Shown here piece by piece: positions 43,076 through 50,425 of a stretch of 64,000 bases of DNA. The position numbers and the translations under genes were made by a program. Position 1 is the stretch's first letter. The number at the start of each line of letters is the position of its first letter. This stretch comes from Microcaldota archaeon (lineage in GTDB: Archaea > Micrarchaeota > Micrarchaeia > Micrarchaeales > CABMGC01), in the NCBI GenBank assembly GCA_021845465.1, contig JAKBRL010000001.1, positions 43,550 to 107,549 of the forward strand. Direction: 5' to 3'. The notes beneath the pieces were generated by a model that worked only from the letters and a program-made list of their open reading frames with translations, was not told where the DNA came from and made no database searches.

Positions 43076-43675
43076 TCAAGCCAGCGTCCTTACCTGATAC
43101 CTTCCTCTCTTCTCTACTTCCTCAAGCCTTCTTAGAATTCTCTCGGAATTATTATAGGTTTTCGAATAAGCATCTTCAAACAAACGGTAAAGATCCTTTT
43201 TTAGATATCTCTTCATAAGAAGAAGGTCTACTGCCTTCTCCTCCTCGCTCTTTGTCATAGCTGCCAGCCCAAAATCTATTACATAAACGCTTCCTGATTT
43301 ATCAACAATAAGGTTAGCGGGGGTAAAATCTCCATGTATTATGTCCAAAGAATGCATACTACCTAATATGCGCCCGGATTCAGAAATCTCCTTGTTGCTT
43401 ATTTCTTTGTCCTTCAAAAGTACTCCTTCCAATCTCTCCATATATATGGAATACCGACCAAGGGCAACTATCCTGGGGCATCTTATTCCTGCCTTGGAAA
43501 CCCTGAACATTATTCTTGCCTCATTTTTTGTACGCTCCTTTCGAATTCTGAGATCCAATGCCTTGGCCCTGTATTTTTTAGGAAGCCTTTCCTTAACTAT
43601 TAAATCTGCTCCAAACAAATTTATGAGGTAAAGCCTCGCTTCTGCACCAATCCCTATGATTCTAGGCCTCTCCAT
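43076..43675 (-). CDS. bud32: KEOPS kinase Bud32
   Basis: This 199-residue small RIO/piD261-type kinase has a glycine loop GIGAEARLYL, the ATP-binding lysine in LIVKERLPKKYR, the catalytic IHGDFTPANLIV and the metal-binding VIDFGLAA. With Kae1, Cgi121 and Pcc1 it makes t6A37 in tRNA. It is a separate gene that follows kae1 after 3 bases; in some archaea the two are fused. Confidence 0.95.
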   Translation of the reverse strand: MERPRIIGIGAEARLYLINLFGADLIVKERLPKKYRAKALDLRIRKERTKNEARIMFRVSKAGIRCPRIVALGRYSIYMERLEGVLLKDKEISNKEISESGRILGSMHSLDIIHGDFTPANLIVDKSGSVYVIDFGLAAMTKSEEEKAVDLLLMKRYLKKDLYRLFEDAYSKTYNNSERILRRLEEVEKRGRYQVRTLA

Positions 43676-43678
43676 ACT

Positions 43679-44653
43679 TCATCCCAGTCTGGCCGTATCA
43701 ACTCTGTATCTCTGCCTTATTCCGCAATCCTCAAGCCTGCTCCTAATTCCAGACCTAATCATGCGTTCTGCAAGATACGCTACCATGCCTCCGTTGTCAG
43801 CATTGAATTCATCTGGGGCAAAGCCAAGCTTTGCATTATGCTCCCTTCCCATCACTTTGAGCATCTCTTTCAATTTTCTATTCTGGGCAACGCCTCCGCA
43901 GATCCCTATCTCTCTCTTATTCTTAAGAAGCATAGCTCTCTCAGTAGCCTCACATAACGCTGCAAAGGCAGTCTCCTGTATTGAAAAACAGAGGTCTGAG
44001 ACCTTCTCCTTTCCAATAAGCTCAGTGGCTCTTGTTGCGAGGCCTGTAAAAGAGAAATCCATACCCTTTACTGTATATGGCAGTTCAATGTACCTTCCTC
44101 CTTTAGCATGTTTTTCTACATTTGATCCCCAAGCCGGCTTAAGCTTGAGCTTCCTGGCAAAAGAATCAAGCATGTTTCCTACTCCTATATCAAAAGTCTC
44201 GCCAAGCACAGAGTAATGCAGATATGGCTTCTCTTCAAGCGCAAGGATCTGGGAGTTGCCTCCGCTCACATAAAGCATTATCGGATCAGAGAGCCTTCCG
44301 AAGTGCCTGGCTATCTCCGCATGCGCAGCACAATGGTTTACCGGAACTATCGGTATCTCCAGCTTCTTTGCTATTGTTTTTGCTGATAGCTGCGCAACCT
44401 CAAGGCAAGGCCCAAGCCCGGGACCCATCGTATACCCTATTCCTTCTATCTCATCAGGCGTTATCCCGGCACTTTCCAGCGCTCTGCCTAATACCTCTGC
44501 TGCATTCTCAGCATGGAATTTAGCTACTTCTCCAGGTATCATTCCTGTAGTGCCTATCTTGTACATGGCTTTTTCATTCGCAAGCATCTCTCCGTTATCA
44601 ACTATGCCCACTCCGAAGGTATGTGCGCTGCTCTCCATTCCTAAAACTATCAT
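43679..44653 (-). CDS. kae1: KEOPS subunit Kae1 (t6A synthase)
   Basis: This 324-residue ASKHA-fold enzyme transfers the threonylcarbamoyl group to A37 of ANN-decoding tRNAs. It has the metal ligands in NHCAAHAEIARH (about 107-118), the VSGGNSQIL nucleotide loop, and the C-terminal GICGGVAQN and DNGGMVAY motifs. It is first in the kae1-bud32 operon, divergent from cutA. Confidence 0.96.
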   Translation of the reverse strand: MIVLGMESSAHTFGVGIVDNGEMLANEKAMYKIGTTGMIPGEVAKFHAENAAEVLGRALESAGITPDEIEGIGYTMGPGLGPCLEVAQLSAKTIAKKLEIPIVPVNHCAAHAEIARHFGRLSDPIMLYVSGGNSQILALEEKPYLHYSVLGETFDIGVGNMLDSFARKLKLKPAWGSNVEKHAKGGRYIELPYTVKGMDFSFTGLATRATELIGKEKVSDLCFSIQETAFAALCEATERAMLLKNKREIGICGGVAQNRKLKEMLKVMGREHNAKLGFAPDEFNADNGGMVAYLAERMIRSGIRSRLEDCGIRQRYRVDTARLG

Positions 44654-44700
44654 CTTACCGCAACAAATATAGGAATTAAAGCAATAAATAACTAGATACC

Positions 44701-45018
44701 ATGAAAGGCTTTATCATTATAATGACTTCTGTTGACAGCAAAAGCGAAGCTAATAGAATGGCCACACTTATCATGAAAAAACGGCTAGCCGGATGTACAA
44801 AGGTAACAGGACCTGTAAAAAGCTATTATACATGGAAAGGCAAGCAACATGCCTCAAAAGAATGGATATGCATCATAAAGACAAAGAAAGCCAATTACAA
44901 AAAGATAGAAAAGGAGCTGAAGAAAACACACAAGTATGAGCTTCCTGAGATAATCTCTTTCAATATGGGAATCTCAAGCCCAGAATATCTTAAATGGCTA
45001 GACTCCTCGATGATATGA
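44701..45018 (+). CDS. cutA: CutA1-like protein
   Basis: This 105-residue trimeric ferredoxin-like protein of the CutA1 family shows IIIMTSVDSKSEANRMATLIM, KRLAGCTKV, SYYTWKGK and the YELPEIISF signature. It is linked to divalent-ion tolerance in some organisms, but its general function is unclear. Its stop overlaps the start of the DHFR gene (ATGATGA). Confidence 0.92.
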   Translation: MKGFIIIMTSVDSKSEANRMATLIMKKRLAGCTKVTGPVKSYYTWKGKQHASKEWICIIKTKKANYKKIEKELKKTHKYELPEIISFNMGISSPEYLKWLDSSMI

Positions 45019-45491
45019 TGATATCGCTGGTAGCTGCAGTTTCAAAAGACCTGGTGATAGGAAAAGAAGGAAAGCTCCCATGGGATATTGCGGAAGAAAC
45101 TGCGCTCTTCAAGAAACTTACATTAGGGCATACGATAATAATGGGAAGGAAGACATTTCTAGATACCGGCATATTGAAAAACCGTAGAAATATAGTGATA
45201 AGCCGCAGCCTCAAAAAAAGACCTGGCATAGAAATATATAAAACTCTAGAACAGGCCATTAAGGCCGCTGAAAAAACCAAAGACGAAGAAATATTCATAA
45301 TAGGCGGAGGGGAAATCTTTTCCCAAGCAATCAGCATCGCAGATAAGATCTACCTTTCATACGTAAAAGGAAGATACAAAGGGGATACTTTCTTTCCAAA
45401 TTTCAATAAAAAAGAGTGGGTCGCAGAAAAGCCTGAAATACACAAACAATTCACAAGAATAATCTATACGCGCAGAAGAAGAGATAAATAG
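45015..45491 (+). CDS. folA: Dihydrofolate reductase
   Basis: This 158-residue enzyme reduces dihydrofolate with NADPH. Features are ISLVAAVSKDLVIGKEGKLPW, with the conserved LPW loop, HTIIMGRKTF, NIVISRS and the FIIGGGEIFSQAI glycine loop. The usual substrate Asp/Glu occurs in DIAEETALFK. Overlap with cutA indicates translational coupling. Together with glyA it argues for folate-type one-carbon chemistry. Confidence 0.94.
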   Translation: MMISLVAAVSKDLVIGKEGKLPWDIAEETALFKKLTLGHTIIMGRKTFLDTGILKNRRNIVISRSLKKRPGIEIYKTLEQAIKAAEKTKDEEIFIIGGGEIFSQAISIADKIYLSYVKGRYKGDTFFPNFNKKEWVAEKPEIHKQFTRIIYTRRRRDK

Positions 45492-45492
45492 A

Positions 45493-45595
45493 TGGACTTG
45501 GCGGGAATTTCATAAACCTCTCAATATGGGAAGTTATTTTGAACCCGCAACCTCCTGCATGCCATGCAGGCGCGCTGCCGTTGCGCTACAAGCCC
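45493..45595 (-). tRNA. tRNA-Ala (anticodon GGC) with a T-loop intron
   Basis: Exon 1 is 45595-45538 and exon 2 is 45506-45493; the mature tRNA is 72 nt. The acceptor is GGGCTTG/CAAGTCC, including the G3-U70 pair that identifies alanine tRNA, with discriminator A. The anticodon stem CCTGC/GCAGG holds the loop ATGGCAT (anticodon GGC). The T stem GCGGG/CCCGC pairs perfectly, but the T-loop is interrupted by 31 extra bases. Removing them restores TTCAAAT. The break is between positions 59 and 60. Confidence 0.93.
45507..45537 (-). other. 31-nt tRNA intron at position 59/60 with bulge-helix-bulge
   Basis: The precursor folds as a canonical motif. The T stem GCGGG/CCCGC is followed by a 4-bp central helix TTCA/TGAA, with 3-nt bulges AAA (5' side) and ATT (3' side), then an outer intron stem TAACTTC with GAGGTTTA (one bulged base). 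Cutting after the second base of each bulge yields the perfect T-loop TTCAAAT. The intron starts with ATAACTTCCC and ends with TGAAAT. Confidence 0.88.
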
Positions 45596-45635
45596 ATCTG
45601 TAAATAGTATTAACCGCAAAGACAGAAATACCTTT

Positions 45636-45869
45636 TCATGCCGGCGATAGGAATAATATGTTTCCTCCTCTAAGAAGTATGACTCCGAGCTTAGCCCTTA
45701 CGCCTCCGCTTTCATCTAGCTCTTCACAATTCTCAAGAACAATGTTCATATGAACATCAAAAGACTGAACCTTTCCTCTCAAGTCAGTGCCGTTCTTTAA
45801 TCTTATAAGTACCTGCTGTCCTATCGATTTGTTAAGAAGATCGAAAGGCCTGTCATGATTCGTAGCCAT
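45636..45869 (-). CDS. LSm/Sm-like RNA-binding protein
   Basis: This 77-residue Sm-fold protein shows Sm1 (QQVLIRLKNGTDLRGKVQSFD) and Sm2 (LGVILLRGGNILFLSP) motifs. Archaeal SmAP proteins form heptameric or hexameric rings that bind U-rich RNA. It lies close to tRNA genes and 110 bases upstream of the pilin gene on the same strand. Confidence 0.94.
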   Translation of the reverse strand: MATNHDRPFDLLNKSIGQQVLIRLKNGTDLRGKVQSFDVHMNIVLENCEELDESGGVRAKLGVILLRGGNILFLSPA

Positions 45870-45953
45870 AATTACACCATTCTGTCGCTATATTAACAGA
45901 GGAAAAATTTATATACTGAAGGGTAAAACCTACCTCAGAGATTCTGCAAGACC

Positions 45954-46499
45954 TCAGCCTGTTGTCTGCAATTGTATGCTGGCAATCTGCTGTGTTGTAT
46001 TTATCTTCGTATTGTATAATGTGTAATTCATCCAGATATATCCTACAAATGTACTTCCGGCTTTGGAAAATCTCGATATTCCTTTAGGCCCGTAACAATA
46101 AAGGAAGAAAGTAAAGCTTCCACCGCTTGGTATATTTGCAGTAGGGGAGAAACCACCTGGATAATATATGGAATTTGAATTCACATAATGGTTTCCATAC
46201 TTGGGCAAGCCATTAAGCCCAGGAAGCGTAGAACATGCAATGCCATTAACTGTTATCGCAGAGCCTGTAGCCTGCGATATCTGTAATATCAAAGAGCCAT
46301 TATCTGCCATGCTGAAGTATCCACATGAGAATCCTGGCGAAGGAGCACATTCAGGCGCGAAGGCATTAGTCACTCCAGAACTAAGTATGTAGGCTATGCT
46401 TATTGCTATTGCCATTATCAATATTGCAACTCCATAAGAAGACATAAAGTCGACTGCAACCTGCAGACGCTTCCTGTTAGTATTTTCAATCAACGACAT
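45954..46499 (-). CDS. Pilin-like protein with class III-type N-terminus
   Basis: This 181-residue protein begins with a short basic stretch and LQVAVDFMSSYGVAILIMAIAISIAYIL, a class III pilin-type signal and assembly helix. The outer domain has four to five cysteines and many Ser/Gly/Asn residues (PSPGFSCGYFSM, GGSFTFFLYCYG). The stop lies 1 base from rpsB on the same strand, but a surface protein sharing a ribosomal operon would be odd; a separate promoter is possible. Confidence 0.72.
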   Translation of the reverse strand: MSLIENTNRKRLQVAVDFMSSYGVAILIMAIAISIAYILSSGVTNAFAPECAPSPGFSCGYFSMADNGSLILQISQATGSAITVNGIACSTLPGLNGLPKYGNHYVNSNSIYYPGGFSPTANIPSGGSFTFFLYCYGPKGISRFSKAGSTFVGYIWMNYTLYNTKINTTQQIASIQLQTTG

Positions 46500-46500
46500 T

Positions 46501-47127
46501 CTATTTTGCCTTCATCTCTACTTTCGCTTCGAAGTCCGAGATCTTATATTGGAATTCTTCGTTGGTCTTTATTAATCCTTTCTCTTTCATGAATTCCCTT
46601 GAAAGGAGATAGTAAATAAGCGCAAGCGACCTTCTTCCCTTGTTATTGCATGGTATAACCAGATCTACAAACTTCATCCAGTTATCCGTGTCACACAAAG
46701 CTATGACTGGTATGTTTGTCTTGTTTGCTTCCTTGACGGCCTGCCTTTCGTTTCTATTATCGCTTATCAAGAGTATTTCAGGCTCGGAAAAGTCGCTTCT
46801 ATTAGGATTTGTGAAAACTCCCGGCATCACTCTGCCAGCCATCAGTTTTGCTCCTACTATCTCTGCAAACTTTGTAGCTGCAGATACAGAGTATATTCTT
46901 GATGCGGTTACCACTATGTCTTTTGGTTCATATCTGGCAAGCATCTTTGCAGCTATCCTTATCCTATTGTCTATTGTATTAAGGTCAAGAAGATAGAGGC
47001 TGTCTTCCCTGACTTTATATATAAATCTCTTCATTCCAGGCGTCTTTACCTTTGTACCGATATGTATTCCTACATCAAGATATGTTGATTGATCTATTAA
47101 CGAATTCTGTTCTTCTTGTGTTGCCAT
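46501..47127 (-). CDS. rps2: Small ribosomal subunit protein uS2
   Basis: This 208-residue S2/SA protein shows the archaeal features YLDVGIHIGTKVKTPGMKRFIYK, FTNPNRSDFSEPEILLISD, VIALCDTDNWMKFVDLVIPCNNKGRRSLALIY. An ATG at 47169 would lie inside the tRNA-Pro gene, so the ATG at 47127, 17 bases after the tRNA, is chosen. The tRNA and rps2 are probably co-transcribed. Confidence 0.95.
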   Translation of the reverse strand: MATQEEQNSLIDQSTYLDVGIHIGTKVKTPGMKRFIYKVREDSLYLLDLNTIDNRIRIAAKMLARYEPKDIVVTASRIYSVSAATKFAEIVGAKLMAGRVMPGVFTNPNRSDFSEPEILLISDNRNERQAVKEANKTNIPVIALCDTDNWMKFVDLVIPCNNKGRRSLALIYYLLSREFMKEKGLIKTNEEFQYKISDFEAKVEMKAK

Positions 47128-47144
47128 AAAACCATTCCTTAATT

Positions 47145-47235
47145 CGGGGTCGCCGAGACTTTCAGGCAAATGCCATTTGAACTCGGGTCATGTGCTCCCT
47201 AAGCACAGAGCCTGACCAGACTAGCAGACGACCCC
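47145..47235 (-). tRNA. tRNA-Pro (anticodon AGG) with a 17-nt T-loop intron
   Basis: Exon 1 is 47235-47176 and exon 2 is 47158-47145; the mature tRNA is 74 nt. The acceptor is GGGGTCG/CGACCCC with discriminator G. The anticodon stem TGTGC/GCACA surrounds TTAGGGA, the usual proline loop pattern TTNGGGA, with A at position 34. The T stem CCGAG/CTCGG is perfect and the T-loop becomes TTCAAAT once 17 bases are removed. Amino-acid identity rests on the anticodon; G73 and A34 are unusual for archaeal tRNA-Pro. Confidence 0.87.
47159..47175 (-). other. 17-nt tRNA intron at position 59/60 with bulge-helix-bulge
   Basis: The intron TGGCATTTGCCTGAAAG lies between T-loop bases 59 and 60. The precursor has T stem CCGAG/CTCGG, central 4-bp helix TTCA/TGAA, 3-nt bulges AAT and AGT, and a small outer stem GGC/GCC (or GGCA/TGCC) that closes the intron. 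Cutting after the second base of each bulge gives TTCAAAT. Confidence 0.88.
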
Positions 47236-47325
47236 GCGCTTAAAACATTTGTCTTTATCCTTATATATACTTTGCTGTCTGCTTTTCTATTCTGTCTGAA
47301 TATATTCAGACAGATATCTAAAGCA

Positions 47326-47523
47326 TTACTTCCTTCCGTAGTTTATTATCTCGTCAATAAGCTCGATGTTTCCTATGAGCATCCTGCTGCAGCAATATCT
47401 CTTTACGCCAAGCTCTGCGATGACCTTTTTAGGGTCCTCCTTTTCCTTGTTCACTCTTCTGTCGTATTCCTCCCATTTGTCAGCTATTACCTGTCCACAT
47501 GAGAAACATCTTACCGGTATCAT
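47326..47523 (-). CDS. rpoN: RNA polymerase subunit N (Rpb10-like)
   Basis: This 65-residue zinc protein shows PVRCFSCGQVIADKW near the start and the adjacent cysteine pair RYCCSRML. Archaeal RpoN stabilises the D-L-N-P assembly platform of the polymerase. It lies after uS9 in the conserved rpoD-eL18-uL13-uS9-rpoN order. rpoK and enolase, often next, are absent here. Confidence 0.96.
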   Translation of the reverse strand: MIPVRCFSCGQVIADKWEEYDRRVNKEKEDPKKVIAELGVKRYCCSRMLIGNIELIDEIINYGRK

Positions 47524-47535
47524 CATTTTATCACA

Positions 47536-48114
47536 TCATCTGTACGAAGTCTGGTTTCTTGCACGGGCCTTAGGTCCTCCAAACTTTTTAGGCTCCACTC
47601 TTCTATGGTCTTCTACAAGTATGCTTCTGTCGTATATCATATAAGCCTTGCTTAATCCTTCATCATGGGTTGTCTCTACTATCGCATTCGCAAGAGCAGT
47701 TCTTGAAGCCTGCGCCTGGCCCATTATTCCTCCTCCATAAACATTAATCTTTACATCATAATTCTTCATAAGGCTGCTTACCTTCTTTGAAATAATTATG
47801 GGCTCAAGTATAAGGTCTCTTATTTCCTTTGGTTTTATGAGTTCAGCACTCACTCCATTTACTGTGATCCTGCCGCTTCCGTTGCTCATGCTTGCCCTTG
47901 CAATTGCCCTCTTCCTCTTTCCTCTTGCGACTATGGTGTCTTTCTTGGACTTTCTCCGTGTCTTTTTCTGTAGTGCAGCTGCAGTAGCTGGTTTCTTCTG
48001 CGCCGGCTTTGTCTTCTTGGAAGACTTAGAATAGCTCTCGTTAAACTCACTTATCTCCTTTTCCAAATCTGCAGTTCCTTTCTTGCTTTGCGTTTGCTCT
48101 GCCATATCCATCAT
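47536..48114 (-). CDS. rps9: Small ribosomal subunit protein uS9 with N-terminal extension
   Basis: The C-terminal 135 or so residues are a normal S9 protein (ARGKRKRAIARASMSNGSGRI, GGGIMGQAQASRTALANAI) ending in the universally conserved ARNQTSYR-like tail that reaches the P site. The first 60 residues are a Lys/Ala/Ser/Thr-rich extension not found in typical archaeal uS9. Its start overlaps the uL13 stop. Confidence 0.95.
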   Translation of the reverse strand: MMDMAEQTQSKKGTADLEKEISEFNESYSKSSKKTKPAQKKPATAAALQKKTRRKSKKDTIVARGKRKRAIARASMSNGSGRITVNGVSAELIKPKEIRDLILEPIIISKKVSSLMKNYDVKINVYGGGIMGQAQASRTALANAIVETTHDEGLSKAYMIYDRSILVEDHRRVEPKKFGGPKARARNQTSYR

Positions 48115-48548
48115 TTCTTATATCCTAATTTTTCAACCAGCTCAAGAACTGAGACTGAGTTCTCAAAAGCGTCTCCAGCCTTCTTGGCTTTGACATCCTT
48201 TATAGTATATGCTTTTGCCTCTTTTATATCTTTCGCATCTCCCATATAGACTTTAAGGAGTTTATATGCATCCTTTCCTTTAGGCTGCTTGTATGGCAAC
48301 ATTCCTCTTATGCTTCTCTTTACAAATAGATCAGGCCTTCTCGAGTAAAATGGGGAATGTTCAGGATTTGCCCTGTCCTTCAACTCTATCAATCTCTTAT
48401 ATTTAGCGGCAAGGTCAGGTATATGTCCTGTTATTCTTATCTTTTCCGCATTTATCAGGGCCACTTCATTACCCTCTATTATGAGCTTGGCTACCCTGCT
48501 ACCTACTCTTCCAAGTATTGCCTCATCTCCATCTATCAAGTATTTCAT
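48111..48548 (-). CDS. rpl13: Large ribosomal subunit protein uL13
   Basis: This 145-residue L13 protein shows IDGDEAILGRVGSRVAKLIIEG, the FYSRRPDLFVKRSIRGMLPYKQPKG-type core and a C-terminal helix. It lies between eL18 and uS9 in the standard archaeal order. Confidence 0.96.
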   Translation of the reverse strand: MKYLIDGDEAILGRVGSRVAKLIIEGNEVALINAEKIRITGHIPDLAAKYKRLIELKDRANPEHSPFYSRRPDLFVKRSIRGMLPYKQPKGKDAYKLLKVYMGDAKDIKEAKAYTIKDVKAKKAGDAFENSVSVLELVEKLGYKK

Positions 48549-48557
48549 TTCTACACC

Positions 48558-48896
48558 TTATACTAAAAGCCTTGCATTCTCCTTCTTAAGCATTTCCTCT
48601 ATGCTTATGAGCGTGCATCCTGCCTCCTGAAGCTTTTTCTCAGAGCTTCCGGACATTTCTATGGCCGCTATACCAAATGCCTTATCCACGCTTCCTGTGC
48701 CCAAAATCTTTCCAGGAACGATTATGTTTTCGCCTGGTTTTGCAAGCTCATTAAGCTTCTCGAGATTTATCGAGATGCGTCTCCTTCTGGGAAGGCTGGC
48801 TATCTTTTTTACCTTCAACGCAAGCTTGGCATTCTTCGCCTTTTTGTCTACTTTTTCAAGATTCTCTATCAATTTCTTTATGCTGTTCTTCTCCAT
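48558..48896 (-). CDS. rpl18e: Large ribosomal subunit protein eL18
   Basis: This 112-residue eL18 protein has the conserved SLPRRRRISINLEKLNEL, IIVPGKILGTGSVDKAFGIAAIEMS segments. It directly follows tRNA-Leu, as reported for several archaeal L18e operons. Confidence 0.95.
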   Translation of the reverse strand: MEKNSIKKLIENLEKVDKKAKNAKLALKVKKIASLPRRRRISINLEKLNELAKPGENIIVPGKILGTGSVDKAFGIAAIEMSGSSEKKLQEAGCTLISIEEMLKKENARLLV

Positions 48897-48929
48897 TTTC
48901 TCATCTGAAATAAATATACCTGTTTTCTA

Positions 48930-49016
48930 TGCGGGGGACGAGATTCGAACTCGCGCAAGCACTAAAGCTACTGACCCCTCAAGCCAGCGCATTTGACCAG
49001 GCTCTGCCACCCCCGC
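48930..49016 (-). tRNA. tRNA-Leu (anticodon GAG)
   Basis: The minus strand gives an 87-nt class II tRNA. The acceptor is GCGGGGG/CCCCCGC with discriminator A. The anticodon stem CTGGC/GTCAG and loop TTGAGGG give anticodon GAG. A long variable arm (AGC...GCT) and T-arm GCGAG-TTCGAAT-CTCGT are present. There is no intron. It lies inside the rpoD-eL18 operon. Confidence 0.94.
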
Positions 49017-49020
49017 GTCT

Positions 49021-49587
49021 TCATTTAAGTTCTTTGTGTACCTCTTTGATATTGTTGGTTATTATACTTAGCGTCTTCTCTATTATCTCACGAGCAGGCA
49101 TCTGTCCGAAAGATTCAACATAAAATTCAAAGGAATTATCGGTTAGCTGTTTGTATGTCACAAGTCCAGGCTGGAACTTTGCGCTGGAAGAGGCTGAACC
49201 CATCACTGCCTTGCCCTCCAGCCTTAATTTCTGGCCTTCTGCAAGCTTGATTATAGGTATCTTTTCATTTGCAACCTTGACTGATTTATCATTGCTCTCA
49301 AGCTTTTCAGAATAGACTGTAGCGGGCCCCTCAGCATCAAGCTTGAAAATTATCTCGTCTTTATCATCAAAGCCTTCAGGCGTAAGTATCGGAACGAGCC
49401 CTATTCTGTGTGCTATATATTCGTCAAATATTGCGCTGGAATTTTCATAGAATGTTACAGAGTCTATTGCAATTGATTTTATGCTGTTGGTGGCTATTCT
49501 TCTTATCGCATTTACAAAATTAACGCTAGTATCGTCTATCCTAAATCTCAATATGCCTGGTGATTCATCTAATATAGTCAATTTCAT
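49021..49587 (-). CDS. rpoD: RNA polymerase subunit D (Rpb3-like)
   Basis: From the ATG at 49587 this is a 188-residue subunit D (MKLTILDESPGILRFRIDD, VNFVNAIRRIATNSIKSIAI, YIAHRIGLVPILT). It starts polymerase assembly as the alpha-like partner of subunit L. It lacks the ferredoxin-like Fe-S insertion seen in many archaeal D subunits and has no cysteines. The upstream ATG at 49680 would add 31 residues without family support and overlap the divergent gene. Confidence 0.95.
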   Translation of the reverse strand: MKLTILDESPGILRFRIDDTSVNFVNAIRRIATNSIKSIAIDSVTFYENSSAIFDEYIAHRIGLVPILTPEGFDDKDEIIFKLDAEGPATVYSEKLESNDKSVKVANEKIPIIKLAEGQKLRLEGKAVMGSASSSAKFQPGLVTYKQLTDNSFEFYVESFGQMPAREIIEKTLSIITNNIKEVHKELK

Positions 49588-49661
49588 GCAAAAACCGAAA
49601 TAAGGGTAAAATATACTTTGCCTGACAATATATATAAATATTTGCGACTCTTGAAAAACAT

Positions 49662-50291
49662 ATGGATTTCTGGAAAACATACCTTAAAAAATCAGCCCTG
49701 CCGGAATTCGGAACCAAGCAGCTCTGGCTCAAGACCGGCGAGCGATGGAATACGTCCATACTCCGCTACTCAGAATACTCAAAAGTGCTAGAAACTGGAA
49801 AATCAATATACATGCATTGGAGTCCTGACTGCGGGTACATAATCGCGAAAGACATAATCTCAGACATGTTTATCTCTTTCTATGATGTAAATTCAAGAAC
49901 TGTGCTAGCGGCTAGGCTATCAAGCCTCACTGGAAATTTTAAGAATGAGATATCCAAAGCAAGGAAACACATGGCAAATTCGAACATTGAAATGAGAGTA
50001 ATAGGCCTACAGAGTTCTGACAAGGCTCTGGCAGAAGCAATAGGCATAATGCATAATGCCATAGGCACAGGTGTTCTGTCCGAGGTAGACCTTTTCGGCA
50101 ATCAGAAGCGCCATATAATAATGGATCTTTATACTGGCCGTATCTACAACCTGCTTCTTGAGAACAGAATCTACCGCCCAGGAGAATTGATAGTCTCACA
50201 GCCCCAGACTACTCCAACAATACCTTCCATCCAATCTCTCCCCTCTACCAAAAATCAACCTGCTGTTTCCACAACCGCAAAACCAACCTAG
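49662..50291 (+). CDS. Hypothetical protein divergent from rpoD
   Basis: This 209-residue soluble protein is not recognised. Residues 1-155 look like a folded alpha/beta domain (IYMHWSPDCGYIIAKDII, FISFYDVNSRTVLAARL, MRVIGLQSSDKALAEAIGI, KRHIIMDLYTGRIYNLLLE). The last 45 residues are a low-complexity Thr/Pro/Ser/Gln tail. The first bases lie upstream of the rpoD start. Confidence 0.7.
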   Translation: MDFWKTYLKKSALPEFGTKQLWLKTGERWNTSILRYSEYSKVLETGKSIYMHWSPDCGYIIAKDIISDMFISFYDVNSRTVLAARLSSLTGNFKNEISKARKHMANSNIEMRVIGLQSSDKALAEAIGIMHNAIGTGVLSEVDLFGNQKRHIIMDLYTGRIYNLLLENRIYRPGELIVSQPQTTPTIPSIQSLPSTKNQPAVSTTAKPT

Positions 50292-50425
50292 CAGGAGAGG
50301 CAGACAACAATCTGAAAAGTAATCTGTATACTATAAAAACAAGAAACAGTAGAGAGTTTTAACCACCCATCGCATATGGCCTGAAATAAATCCATTTATA
50401 AATAGTTCTACTCAATATTCTAATA

